A stretch of DNA of 64,000 nt, from positions 36,810,684-36,874,683 of the forward strand of contig CP141128.1 of assembly GCA_035236585.1 (NCBI GenBank). Direction: 5' to 3'. The notes below the pieces were generated by a model, which saw only the letters and a program-made list of their open reading frames with translations, was not told the origin of the DNA and did no database searches. This DNA comes from Warburgia ugandensis (lineage: Eukaryota; Streptophyta; Magnoliopsida; Canellales; Canellaceae). Made by a program: the position numbers and the translations under genes. How positions within the stretch are numbered: the stretch's first letter is position 1; each line of letters opens with the position of its first letter. Shown one piece after another: positions 11,557 to 24,767 of this stretch.

Positions 11557-14010
11557 CTTAAGCAACCTACATCTAGATAAGAAAAATGGAAGGTATTCCT
11601 AACTTATATGATGATGGGAATCTAACCTAGATAAGAACAATAGAGGGTTTACTTAAGTTAGTCCAATGGAGGCTTGCACATGGCTCAAAAACAAGATAGA
11701 TTTTTGCTCTAGGGTAGGCAACCCAAGCAAGGAGAAGCCAACACATTTTGGGCCATGAACATGTAAGGGGACAGTTGTCCAAGAGCCATCATGATGCACC
11801 ATTGGAGCAAGCAAGGAGGAGAACAAAACTAAATGAGAGGAATCACTGCTAGGCTGCCTGCTCCATGCATCCAGCCTAGAGAGTGAGGTTTCCTTAGAGA
11901 AAAACCTAAGTAAAGAAAGGAAAACCAAGATGATAAAATGAGAGGAAAGATGAGAAAACAAGGGTAGATAAGAGGAAGAAAAAGAGGGAAGGAGAGTGAA
12001 GAATGTATGCTTTGGGGAGGAATCTTTTGTTCACTATGAATCTAGAAATTCCAAGCCTAAACCTCAAGAGAACTCCATCAAATTTCACTAATTTAAGCAT
12101 CCATACTAGGTAGGGCTACACATACAAAATCTCTAGCATGGATAATATTATTTTGTTACAAAAACTTCAAAAGTGAGAATGAGTTTTGAATGGATTTGAT
12201 GGCTCTATCATGTGTAATTTGAGTTGTTTCTTAGCTTCATCTAATTGTTATCATGCATAATCTGTCCACCAACTTCAAGCATGATTTAAAACTACTAATC
12301 TTGATCTATTGCTGCATGAATCTGTATTTGAAGCTTAGTGCCATTCATGTATGTTTTTGGGATAATCATGGTGAAGAAATCATGCTAGGAATGGCATGCA
12401 TTACCAAGGGTGGTATAGACATCATTTTTTAGTGATTTATGCTATTGTTTCTTCTCTGATTTTTGACGAATTTTCCACGTATGTGATTGAAGTTTTTCCT
12501 ATCATAATGCACGTTGTATGTTTGGCTTTTTTGTTGGAGAAAATCTAGGGGTAAGGAAGTGAAAATGATGCTATTTCAAGGGCGAAAAAAGCACCAATTT
12601 GGACTTGGGTATGCGATGTAATTGCTCACTATTTTAGATCATTTATCATGTATATGACTGTATCTCTCTTGGCATATTTTCATGGTGTAAGAATGGGGAT
12701 TGAAGTGATGAGAGTTCAGGTTGCAAAACTGAACAATTGGACTATGAGAATGATGCCATTCCAAGGGGGAAAATGGCACCATTTTGATGTGATTCATTGG
12801 ATACATTTGCTCACTGAACTGGAGCATGGTAGGAATGAATGATTTTTTAGTTTAGGTGCCTCTATGTTATTTTTATTGAGGCTTGAATTGAAGAAAATTG
12901 GGACTTGAAAACCCAAGGAATGGAAGCATGTTATGAGGTGCCATTTTGGACTGAAATACATTATAGAATTGCAGCTATTTCTCATACTATTTTGACTTAT
13001 CTAAACATGTAATTTTGTGGAAATTTCTTTATGCTTCATCTATCATCATGTTAGATAAGAAATGGATATTCTTGAGGCCTCAAATTTGGGGATTTTCTAA
13101 GTCAAATGGCCTCCATAATAGTAGACATTTATTTCCTTCCTAACAAAAAATGATTCTTGAAATGTTATGACTTCGGTGGGCCCACGAGCTCAAAAAAACT
13201 GAGTATATCCTTGAACAATTCATTCCATAAATATGTGTTACTAACCTATTATGAAATTCCGAAATGATGCATGCCAAGAGCCATCAAATTCTAAGCCAAT
13301 TGGAGCACCTTTTCTCAATTGACTCCATTGGAAACCTGGAGTATCTTAAGTATTGAAAATGTGTACCTTTGAAGATCTTACCAAACCACTATTTGATAGG
13401 ACAAGTGAAGAAAATGGACCAAGACTTGGCTAAACTAAGGACTAACAAAAACCTTAACCAATGCCTAAGTGATAGAGGAGAATCACTATTCCAAATGAGC
13501 CTTGGAAGGGAATTACAACACCGAGTATGGGATCCATTTTACTCACTGCCATTGCTGGTTTTGGAATGGTGAATCTTCCTAGGCCTAAATCTTAGGACAT
13601 GGTTAAAACTAGAAATCACAATGCCCTTAAAATGTTACAAACACATGATATTAATCCTCTAAGCAGTTGACATTTAGTACTTGGATGTTGGATTTACATT
13701 GGATAAATGTGGATCTAGGTGCACCACTTGAGTAAACAAACTAGTGATTGATTTCTTCATTAAGGTAATACCTTGAATTACAATTGCTAATAACCCATGG
13801 AATTGTTCGACAAGAGGAAAATATGATCCTAGCTTGAGACCTAAGAGAATGAAGAAGATTGTCACAAGAAGGCCCACATATCCTAAGTAATACATTCATT
13901 GGAATAATTGGCATAAACTATTTCCTTGCGTAAGAAAAATGAGAACCAAAGAAATTGACAAATGAAGCTACAGAAGTGACAATTATGTCAATGATTATGG
14001 AGAGGGGAAA

Positions 14011-15260
14011 AATAACCCTTTCTTTATTATATAATAGAAGTACAATATTTCTTATATTACAATAGTTGATACAAGAAAATATTTTGGGTTTCCATTTAAG
14101 GCACATCACCCTCATATGTTAAAAATTATTAAGCAATATGTGACCAAAAGTTGTATCTATCAATATACAACTTAGAACAAAAATGTATAATAAATTTAAA
14201 AGTATTTGCATCCAAAATTTGAATATGATGGTTGAAAGATGTTAACCAAATAAAACTAAAACAACCAATGGAAAAGAATATAGCTAGGCTTCTTCGTCCT
14301 CATCATAGGTTGGATAATCATTCACAAAAATTAAAAAAAATATTGTATTTTAAAACATATCAGTGGCACAAACCAAATATATAACCTGCTATCTAAACCA
14401 AACTGAATGGAATGGAATATGAAAATCTAAACTACTACATGATTTTGTATATGAATCAATGTATGTTATTGCAATGGATATGGAATGATGGTATTTAAAC
14501 TGTATCTAATCTATTCGCAACACTTAGGTGCAGTAGTGTTGTCCATCATTCTCATTTGCCTCAAGAGTGGAATTAGTGCAAAGTTGAAATCAGACAAAAT
14601 GAGAGGATTTGATGCCACCCCCTCTTGGCTGTTACATAACCTCTTCACTTAACATTTATGGAATAAATCTTAACTAGTACCAAATGGTTCCATAAACATA
14701 CACATCAATGTGTCCTCCATGGACCGACCAGTACTAATATTTTAGAGTGACATTTTTCACTGGTGCATTGAGTAGGCTAGTTTCTATTTTTTGTGTTTAA
14801 ACCTCATTGACTACCCAAATAACTATAAAGAAATCAAAATCTATAAACAGGATTTCTCGGTCATTCCAGAAATGAAGTCTCTCCCATGAGGATCAAATCC
14901 TAGTCCCAAAGCAAATCAAGCAACTATTTCTTGCTAGAAAACCTCTACAAAGCTCAACTCAAAGATTTTCAAAGATTTTTTGCTATCACTCTCAAGGTGA
15001 ATAACTTTAAAGTTCTCCTACTAGTTTTAGGGTTTGTTTTGGGGAGATATGAGCTTACATGTAAACTTGTCTTTGCTGCCTAGAGGGTTATACTATGACT
15101 GGTTGCATGTCTTTGCCCTCTCATTCTAAAACTTTGACTTGGTCTTGACTCTTGTTGATAGCACCAACTATCTTTGCTCCCCATGGTCCTAGCTTGGACT
15201 TTTTTAGGCCTAGTCCATTTATAGTGATGCTTGTGGCTAACCATCACGTGTCTTGGACCA
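14011..15260. other. Unclassified AT-rich interval
   Basis: No gene, RNA or repeat family recognised. The minus-strand frame over 15080-15319 is rich in basic residues and could be a decayed retroelement tail next to the LTR at 15261, but nothing identifies it. Confidence 0.4.
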
Positions 15261-18200
15261 TGATGTATTTTAATATTTAACTGCAAGCGCACAGGTCCAC
15301 TGTAGCTTGGACACCGCAAGAACAGGTCGATCCACAGTGACTGTAATAATAAATAAATTTTAATTAAAAATATATTTTAACCACTTTAACCTATCCAAAT
15401 AATTTGTTTAACTAATTAATTTCTAAGGATGATAAAATTTGAAAAATTACGTAAAAATTTAAGAAATTAAACCTAAGCATAGGAATTAAAATCCAATATA
15501 TTAGAAATCAATACTTTAGGATTAAATTATGTAGATTATTTGCTACACATATAATTAGAAGCATGATGTTTTTAAAACATAGAAAATATTTCTCTTAAGC
15601 TCTCCTTTGCAAATTTTCTTAATATCAGTTTCTTAACTTAGTAGTATACTTATACAAAGCATAGCCTATCTTTTTTAGGGCACAGACTATCAAAGATTCT
15701 TGTATCTCACTCTCTTTTTACTATACTTAGTATCCCCTTTATTGAGCAATCACGAAATATGTAAATCTAAAGTGTTAAAATTCTAATATTAATATTAAAG
15801 CACCTTTTTGTTTTAAACCTAGAGTCACCTAATAAAATAAAAAAAACTATTCTGACATATTTCTCATTTGAATGCATATGGAACAAACAAAAAAAAAAAA
15901 AAACCAAACTATTCTTAACAACTATAAGCATTTAAGGAACAAAAGCATAAAAGAAACATGAACATATACTAAAATGAAAGAGACTTTATTTCATTAAAAT
16001 GCATGGATACAATATAGGATTACAAATAAACAACTAAACAAAAGCAAATAAAAACTTTAGTTTAGTGCAAGATCACCCAGGTACTCCTCCATGTCACTCA
16101 AAAGAATTCTTTGGAAAAAATGCTAGCCCACACACTATCATTGTGCTTTTCCATTGTCCACCATTGGCAAAAAAGCAAATAATCCACCACTCAAGCATCT
16201 AGCCTAGGTATAGATCAATCAATCACAAATCAAATCATCCATCAAGTTTGAATGATAAAGGAGAAGAATGGGAGAGTGTGGGAAGTGTTGGGATGATAAC
16301 GAAATGGGAGATAGGAGAATTTCATTAAATAATGAGAAGGTGAGATGAGGTAATAGTGATATGCATTGAGGTTAGAAAAGAATGTAGGGGGTAGATGCCT
16401 ATGCATGGAAGGAAGGTATGAAAAGAATGTGTTGGAGTTTAGAATAGGTGGTAAGATGGGTCTTATGCATTAGGATAAGAAAAATTTGGGATGAAGAGTT
16501 AGATGCATGGATGAATGGAAGGAGAGGGGGTGGGGTTGGGGATGTACATGACAATGATATAGGAAAGATAGATTGTAATAGGTTTTGTATCAAGGGAAGT
16601 GTGTTGAAATTAAAGGGTGAAAGAGAGATAGTGGAATGGTATTTGTAGATTGAATAAGAATAATAATAGAAAAGATTTGATTGGTAGGATGCATTGGGAA
16701 AAGATAGGATATGGGTTGCTTTAATAGATGCTTGGTAAGAAAAAAATAGCCCTCCAAGCCTTCCAACCAACTGTTACTAGAAGACAAACAAAAAACTTGT
16801 AGTTATCTTTTTCATCCCATCGGACCTCCCCTCCTGTCTTGCACAGCTTCTTGAAGGAGATAAAACTTCATGCAATTGCTTGAAAAAGAAAGAATAAACC
16901 TTTTTGGAATAACCCCCCTTTTCTCTCGTTCCTTCCTTTCTTCAAAAGAAGTCTTTGTGTATTTTCAAGGAGAGTGGTGAATGCATGACTAGGAGAGGAT
17001 GGTGGATGATGTGTGGAGTTCATAATCTCCTCCTTGAATTTCTTCATCTCTTCTATGCGATGGAGCATAATGGAATTGAAAGAATCATAGCCTCCTTAGA
17101 ATCACGCGTAGGCTTTCTCCTTACAGTGTGACAAATTGTGGGGGAAGAGAAGGTGGAAGTTTCCTATTGGAAACTCCTTTCCATCCATGTCTTTCCTCTC
17201 CTTTATCCCTTATCCTTCCCCTGCTTATCACATTCCTTGAAGCTTCCCTTAAAAAAAACATGTAGCATATATATATTGAAGTGCATTGTAGTGTAAACTA
17301 GAATGGATAGTGAGATCAAGGATGATGCTTGGCTTGGAATGTGAGATGGGATGGTATGGTAGCTAGAATTTTCACGTTTTCCCTTCTTCATTCCCTTCCA
17401 TTGGATCACATTCCAACCTTAGGATGGATGGTTGAGATTTCCTTGAAGTCTCCCATCAAAAGGATGTAGTTTAATGCTTCTTCTTGTTTCATCAGTCAGA
17501 TAGACATGCCTTAAGCTGAACGACTAGGATTCTATTGGGATATTTTAATCCAAAATAATTTCCCTCATTTATTCTCTCATCATTCTACAATTTTTATCTC
17601 CAACCAATTGAGTACTCACTAGAGAAGCACATTTTTTACAAGTGTACATGTATTTTTCTCCTTGAATTTTGGGGCACAACCACCAAAAATATCTCTACTA
17701 ATCATAGTTTAGTCTTCTCTCTTGCATGATTGCTTTCTATTTGTTAATCCTAACTCAAATGGCTTCTCATTGGTTTCTTTAGGATGGTCTTATATATGAA
17801 GCAATCTCAACCACTCTTTCTAGAAATTCAACAATGAAAATTAACTGTAGATATTTTTATTTTTTTGGTTTCTCTCCTCCCTCCTTATTTTTCTCCACCA
17901 ATCATATTAATTCCATACATGTATTTCATGTGGAATTGTATGAGATCACTAAATTTACATGAGAAATTTTTGGTACACATGTAGGTGGTCCCCATTTTGA
18001 AGTGTAGGGAGAGAAAGTGAGGGAATTAGGTCTTCTACAAGTCCTAGCCTGAGTGTACTTCACATGCATGTTTCCTTTGACTTGTGTGGCTCTCAAGCTT
18101 AACTTCGAAGTTTTGCAAAGGTGGTGGACTTCATGCATGCATTCATGGAAGTCTTGCCACCATATATTTTGATATTTACAACCTCTTTAACATGAATAAG

Positions 18201-18487
18201 GTTTGACCATGCTTCCAGGATTTTATTATGTACTAAACATGATGACAATACCAGTTCCATTTTCTAAAATCTTGGACTTCATAAATTTGGTAGCTAAGCT
18301 TGTGTTGAAGCTTGGATGTTCAATTATCCATCTCTTAGGGTTTGAAGTGCCAAAAATACCCTTTTTATAATTGTACCATAGTCTTACAAAATATGAAAAT
18401 AACCCTAATTAGTGATCTTTATAATAAAACAAGGCCTAAAACTAGCTAAATATAGAGCTATTCTGTGTAATAATTATATACCTATCA
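15261..18487 (-). mobile_element. Athila-like LTR (LTR_A), 3.2 kb, minus strand
   Basis: On the minus strand it starts TGATAGGTATATAATTATTA (18487) and ends ...AAATACATCA (15261). The terminal 100 bases hold GGATCGACC, CTTGCGG and GCGCTTGCAG, the terminus pattern of plant Athila/Tat LTRs. Flanks are GACCA (15256-15260) and TACCA (18488-18492), a 4 of 5 match that may be a target duplication. Just outside the LTR start, the minus strand reads GGACAAAGGTGGTA, purine-rich, so the LTR could instead be the 3' LTR of the Athila pol at 35-38 kb. Its start is repeated at 38691-39267. No coding was found. Confidence 0.65.
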
Positions 18488-18548
18488 TACCACCTTTGTC
18501 CTTAACCATGGTGTTTATGTCTAAGGTCCTAACCAATGGGATTGGACC
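18488..18548 (-). repeat. Copy A, segment 1
   Basis: Paralogous to 39268-39330 (shared CCATGGTGTT, ATGTCTA.GGT and CAATGGG.TTGGAC). Interrupted at 18548 by the L1 solo LTR and resumed at 23473. Confidence 0.75.
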
Positions 18549-21500
18549 TGTAATAACCCCAATTTTTGTAATTGATTGAGAAAATCAATAAAGTTTGAGT
18601 TTCAAATATTTCAAGCTGAAACATTAGGGTTATTTAGAATATACTTTTTATCAAAGTGTAATCAAATAATAAGACATGTAAAATTAAAATTAAACTTAGT
18701 AAACCCTTCAAAATGACTGTAAGCATGACAAATTCTGAATTCGGATGAAAAATCCTTAAGTTTCTTCATTTCTTGGACAAAAGGGTAAAATAGTAATTTT
18801 ACCCAAAAATCAAAATATGAGACATCAAATTTTAGAATATAGTGACAAATACGAATCCAACGCCACTAAGTACACTCAAATCCAAGATCATGAGAATAAA
18901 ACCCAAAATTTTATACATAAATGGCAAAATAGTCTTTTTACACCATGTGGGGCCCACATGGGGCCCACAAGGGAACCAAAAAAAAATCTTGTGAGCATCC
19001 CACATGAATTCATGGGTCAACATACACCAGCTGGTCTTAGGGAAGAAGAATGGAGCATGGGGAAGAAAAAATGGAGCATGGGAGACTTTCATGCCATTTA
19101 ATAATAAAAAATTAAATATTATAATCATAAAAGAAGACCAAAATGCCTATACATATAACCCCAAAAATTCTCCAAAAATGCTCATGAAATCCCCACAAAA
19201 TTTTCTTCACTCTCCCTGAAAAATTAAACCTAGATCCCTCCCCAAAAACCCAAAAATCCCAAGAGATCTCTCTCTTTTCAATTTCTTTTTCTTTTTAAAT
19301 TGGAACAAGAGACCTAAAATCAATTAGGGACTCTGTTCCAGACCTAATATCATCAATTCCACTGTCCAAAACTTCCCACCATATCTTAGCTACAAAACCC
19401 CTAAATCAATTTCAAGATCCAATAGTTCAAACAACGGTATTTTGCAAGAAAGGTAGATCTTGGGTCATATCTTCATCAAAGGATATTTCTTTTAAATTGG
19501 ACACATAAACAATATTTTTTATCCAATCAGATAGGTGCGAATACTTTCTATAGATGTTTACTATTGGTTTATGTAATTTTTAGTTTACTATAATTTATTT
19601 TGGTAATAAAAAGGTAAAAATAAAGTAAACACCAGAACCCTTAATTTAGGATGATGGAGTGCCCCAATGAAACTTCTAACTACACCAATTGATCCAAAAG
19701 GGTCCAAAACCCCTAGGATAGAAGTTTCACAATGATGAGAGACGTTTTGGGCCCTCAATTGAGAGAGGATTGATTGGACAGTCCAGAATGGACTGTTCGA
19801 TCTCCGGATCTAACAGCGCCCAAGACGCACATGTGACGCAGTGTCAAAAACAGAGCACGTGAAAATGTTCACGTGGGACATTGTCCCAAGCGGGACGACA
19901 GTGCGTCCGTCAAACCAACGAGCGGACACGCCCGACGAGCATCCCGTTTACGGGCATGCGGACGACGAGCGTGCCGCTCGTCCTGTCCACATCGGTGGAA
20001 GTCCCAAACAGGCGCTTTCATAGCGCCTTTGTGCGGACATGCCCGAAGAGCGGGAGCATTCCGCGCAGCTTGGTTTTTTGCCCGAAAGATCTGGGCTGTC
20101 CATTCCTTAGGCCCAGATCAAATCTAAGCCCTAAAAAGGACTGTGAACTTCCAGATCAAATTTTGGAGCCATCTGAACTCCAAATTAAGATCGAAAAGAA
20201 GCTATGGAAAGCTTGAAACCTATATTTTCTGATGAAATGATAAAATGGACATAATATTCAGTAAAAAATTTTGTATTAAAGAAACAAGTTTCCAATTACC
20301 TAGATCTTCAAGATCTGAGATGATCAGATCTTGAAAATATGTTTTACTAATGATATGCTATTGAAATAAAGTGATATCTATGGTTTATTTGGACATATCT
20401 GAGATATATTAAGGGATCTACCCATTATGGTAGAAAAACCCTAAAAATACCAAGTGACCCACTTGATCAATGAGATCAAGTGTGATCAAATCCTTGGAAT
20501 GGATAAAATGAATGTTGATATAATGAAATCCAAGAAATCATGGATGGATTATGACAACAATGTATCAATATGATCTTTGGACCTTAATAAAGAAAATCCC
20601 CTAAATATAAATAATACCCATAATCAAAGGAAAAGATCTAAGATCAAATGGTTGGATCATAAGTAAAAGTTTCTAAAAATGTTAATGTAATTAGTTTTAT
20701 TTTATATAATAGCATTTTAAATATGATTATGTTATAAAGCATGCTAGTATAACATTTAGACTTTAGCATGATATGTGATTTCATTGTTATCATAAGGTGC
20801 TAGATTTAATTATCTTAGGGGCACTTTAGTATGATTTCATGCCATTCTAACTTAGGACCATGCTGGAATTTCATATAAGTTTATACTATAGTATGAGATT
20901 ATACCTTAAGTCCATGTTAGTTTAAATTGAGTTATTAAGGTATATTAGTAGGAAATCATGTTAGAGTAATTTTAAGTACCTTGCCTCATTATCATTAAGT
21001 GTTAAATTATGTAGTTTTATGCTTTGAATTTATAATTCATTTATGGTTATATGTTATTAGTAGATCTACTTGTTATGAGATAAAGAGCATAAAACATCAA
21101 AAATGTAATCTAATGAGAAAGTAGAGTTTTATGACACAAATAAGAATGGAGTACTTTGGACTTAATTAATAAGGGCTATTGTTAGTAGGACAATATAAGG
21201 ATTATCAAATCCTTGGCCCAAACTAGGAGAAGAATAATAAACCCCATGAATGACATTATAAATATTCATGGACTTAATTAAAATCCATTAGAAAGAGTAC
21301 TTAGGGTAAACATGCTTATAGGAACCTTATGAAAGGTTGAGTTATGATCATTCTAGTGAATGATGAACATAGTGGTTAAGGGGGTTATCTAATAGAGCCT
21401 CACTCTTCCCCTACCTTCCGTTGACGTTTGTGAGGTCTAAACGCCTCCTTACATGAGGATTAAAGTAACCACTTTGTGTTCACCCATTCAGCTAGTAAGC

Positions 21501-23472
21501 CTTAGCCAATTGGAAATAAGAGGAGTAGTCTAGATTTAGGCTTGAATAAGTTACCTTCAACTAGCACATTAACTGGTTGAATAATAATAATAAGAGCATA
21601 AAAGGTTAGTAAATTACCTAACCCTAATAAAAATAGTAAGTAAGGTAAGGATGATCAAACAAGATCCATTAGATCTTGGATGATCAAGAACAATAAGAAA
21701 TAGAATATTATATTGTACTTAGTATGCATGTTTATTAGTATGCTTGTTATAGTTCATTAGATTAGATAATCCAAACCCTTGATCAAAGATGATTCAAGTA
21801 AGAAAACCAAGATCATCCTCCTTAGGGATCATCCAATAACTGAACTTAGATCAAAGAAGAACTAGATGATAGAAGATCTTGGACCCTGATCTTTATCAAC
21901 ATGTGTAGATTGTAAATCAATGGATCTATGAAAGATCAAGATCAAGGAGATGGACACACAAAGACTCAGAGGTAGAAAAATACTTAGATATGAATGATCT
22001 AAAGATCATTCTAAACATTAGATCTAGTGATCAATAGGATTGTTCAAAATTTATATATTGACAATATGTATGGATGTACAGATTACATACATCAATCAGG
22101 CTCATGGAAGATTGGGGAAAAGAGATCAATCCTTAAAGGTAGGAGGATTTCATGAATGCATTTACATGAGATATACACGATTGTACTCATGATCTTATGT
22201 TGACAAGAGTAATGTTAATACTTGTATTAAGTCTTTTGAAAACCTTATGATCCAACCAAACACATATAAGATGGTTAAGGACTAAACTATAAGTGAATAG
22301 GGAACTAGAAAATATTTCAGCCATAAGTAAACAGACATATGGTCTGATATATATGAAATCTATTTTACATACAAGCTTGGAGGCTTGTGAGTTTGTTTTA
22401 ATAGGCATAAGCCTAAGGGAATGCTATTGCTAGAGGAGTTATGAGGGTTTGGCCACACGCTCCTTGAAATTTAATGATATGATGATACCTTGCCCAAAGA
22501 GAGGCTAAAAGTCAGGTGGTGGCAATTATGGGAAGGCTACCACTGTGAAAGTCTTACCCCCCATACGGGTAGTGACATAACATTTTCCACTGTGGTATCA
22601 GTGGTGAATAGGGTAGTTATCCGAGCGCGCTAGTACGGATCAAACTGCAGCATAGCAACCTTTTTTATTATTTTGCACTATGATGCATATAAGAATAGAT
22701 ATAGTGAAATGCCTTATGTTGTAGCATAATGAAATACTAGGTAATTGTATATTACCAATATTTCCCAAGAAGGGAAATTCCTAGTATAAGATTAGTTGTA
22801 ATACTAAATTCTCATAATGGAGAGAATTGATCAGCTTAGTTGGGAATGATATTTGACTACTTTCACAAATTTAACTAGTTTACTCATGAAGAGTATGTAT
22901 GTATGTATATAGATATACATAAATTACAAAGTAAAGAGTAGAGACATGAACATGTTGAGGGATAATGGGATTATGAAGTATTGGAATTACTTTATCAATT
23001 ATTATGCTTCTTGAATCCCCTACCAAGCATTGCTTGCTCAGATATTGTAAATGTTGCAATATCTTAGATACAAGGAAGGAGAGTTAGGAGCTGAAGACGA
23101 TAGAAGACTTGAAGAGAATAATCTTCAAGGTATACCCTTGAAGACATGTATTTTTCTTTGTTGAGAGTTTTATTGTATGGTGAGCTTGAGTTTTGGATTA
23201 TGTAATTTGGACAAGTACTATAATAGATTTGGCTGTACTATGAACCACTGGATGGATCCTGGAATTTAATAAAAGTATATTCCTTCAATGGAATTTTATT
23301 TTGTACACAAATTGTACTTATGTTATGTATGAAGTGGTGACTTGGGTTTTCAAAACAAGTTCTAAAGAAAAGAATTTTCGCTGCTTTGTTTTATGAAAAA
23401 ATTTTACACTCTTAAGGGCCCTGCCTTTCAAAATACATTACAAAATGTGTTACAAAAACGTAGGTCGTCACA
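18549..23472 (+). mobile_element. L1-family solo LTR, 4924 bp
   Basis: Starts TGTAATAACCCCAATTTTTG and ends ...GTAGGTCGTCACA. Flanks GGACC (18544-18548) and GGACT (23473-23477) are a target duplication with one change. The uninterrupted site survives in copy B at 39320-39345 (TTGGACAAATCAAGTC), proving both borders. The last 400 bases include TGTATTTTTC and AATAAAAGTATATTCC (about 23268), resembling the transcript-end region of chromovirus LTRs. A CpG-rich core lies at about 19810-20090. Overlapping small ORFs there are a by-product of high GC. No gag or pol is present. A 4.9 kb LTR is long. TGGTATCAGTGG at 22593 could alternatively be a primer-binding site after a 4.0 kb LTR. Confidence 0.88.
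19810..20090. other. CpG-rich core of L1 LTR
   Basis: An abrupt GC- and CpG-rich block in an AT-rich LTR, with repeated variants of CGGACG, GACGAGC and GGGACG. The minus-strand copy has the counterpart at 2390-2530. Possibly the LTR regulatory or transcription-start domain; this is inference. Confidence 0.6.
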
Positions 23473-24767
23473 GGACTAATCAAGTCAAAGTTGGAAATTG
23501 GTTTTTAAAACACCCTAGGTTTTTACAAAACATTTAAAATACTTTTTCAAAATTTTGAATATCCTTTGTTTTGAAAACAAAATAGTAGAAAATCTTTTCA
23601 TTGAAAAGTGTTTCTAAAAATCTGGAGTGTCATTTCTTTAGCAAGAACAAGGACTATATGTTGGAATGAATGTCTTATTTCTACTAAAAATCTAGCTAAG
23701 TTTTCTCTATTTTTCAGACATCATTTAATGCATGTGATGAGGAACAACTGATAAACTTGCATATTATTTTCATGTTTTAAAATAAATGTCACAATGTATC
23801 ATATCCTAGAACCTCTAGTCACAATCACATCACAACACATTCCACTAAATAAAAATAAGTGCACTACTTCAAAGTAAATACACGTTCACATTATCTAATA
23901 GATTATAAAGAAAATCTCAAGTTGTAAGGCTCACTCTTTAGGTAGTAGGAATCTCAATGTTCCTTAATTACATCTTTGTGGTTTGCTTTAACATCCTTGA
24001 CTCGATATATTTATCCTTTCATTCTAATTGTTCAAGTCTAAGCAATTGTAAAACAAACTACAATGTCTTAACAAGCTTGCACTTGTGTAGGTAGACAAAG
24101 TTGCTACTTTGGTATGCAGTTCATGATTTACTTAATCAATGTATTTTGACAATTATTTATATCTAAACAAATTAATGATGCTTTGGAACACGTGCTTAAG
24201 TCTAATTCATAAGTTCTCAAATAATATATTCTATGAAATTAATACACATCTAAGTAGATCAATAAAAAATTCATATGAATTTTAAAGTTTGCAAATATAT
24301 AAATACTTTATCCTTATATATATATATGTGTATATATATAAGGCATTCTATACAATTATTATTTCATGGACTTTTAGTCATTACAGGAGTCCTTTTTCAT
24401 GCACAACACATCATCATTCAAGTTGATTTATAGCATACAGTGCATTAAGATCATTCATCATACACATGTACAAGTAGTCATCTTGCATATTTTCCTTCAT
24501 GAACATACTACCTTTTAGAATTTACTTTTGATTCAAACACACAGTCATGTAGAACCACTAATGATGCCTAATTAATCTAACACTTTCGTGAACTAAGATC
24601 CTTTAAAAGCCATTAGTCTAGAAAATCAATATATGTCAAATCAATTAATAAAATTACAGAGTAAATGTAGGTGTTAAACCATGATATTGATGAGAATGTA
24701 ATCAGTCAATAAAATTATGACAAATTAGATGCTCAAAAGTCTAATTGTTATATTTGGTAAAGCCATC
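23473..24767 (-). repeat. Copy A, segment 2
   Basis: Aligns with 39331-40605 at about 80% by eye, ending at GGTAAAGCCATC, where copy A switches to unrelated sequence. The equivalent position in copy B (39357) reads TGTAATACCCTGGGTTT, and the following 200 bases resemble the outer end of the L2 LTR at 43559, so this segment may itself be an old minus-strand chromovirus LTR. No coding. Confidence 0.65.

Larger units (their letters stand above)
10349..14010 (+). mobile_element. LTR module, unit 2 of the tandem pair (carries a TRIM)
   Basis: Starts TGTAATATAAGCAATATT, matching the unit 1 start. Without the 593-bp TRIM and its 5-bp duplication it is about 3.06 kb, almost the length of unit 1. Similarity holds throughout and ends near GAGAGGGGAAAAATAAC at about 13998. 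Small ORFs of 60-100 residues inside are not shared with unit 1 as reading frames and are not genes. Confidence 0.65.

Noticed and set aside
16399-16787. Ser/Thr/Tyr-rich ORF of 123 residues on the minus strand
   Set aside because: Lies inside LTR_A, low complexity, overlapped by other frames, no domain recognised.
19841-20216. Three overlapping plus-strand ORFs in a GC-rich block
   Set aside because: Open in all three frames because of high GC in the L1 LTR core; no domain and not conserved in the other L1 copy.
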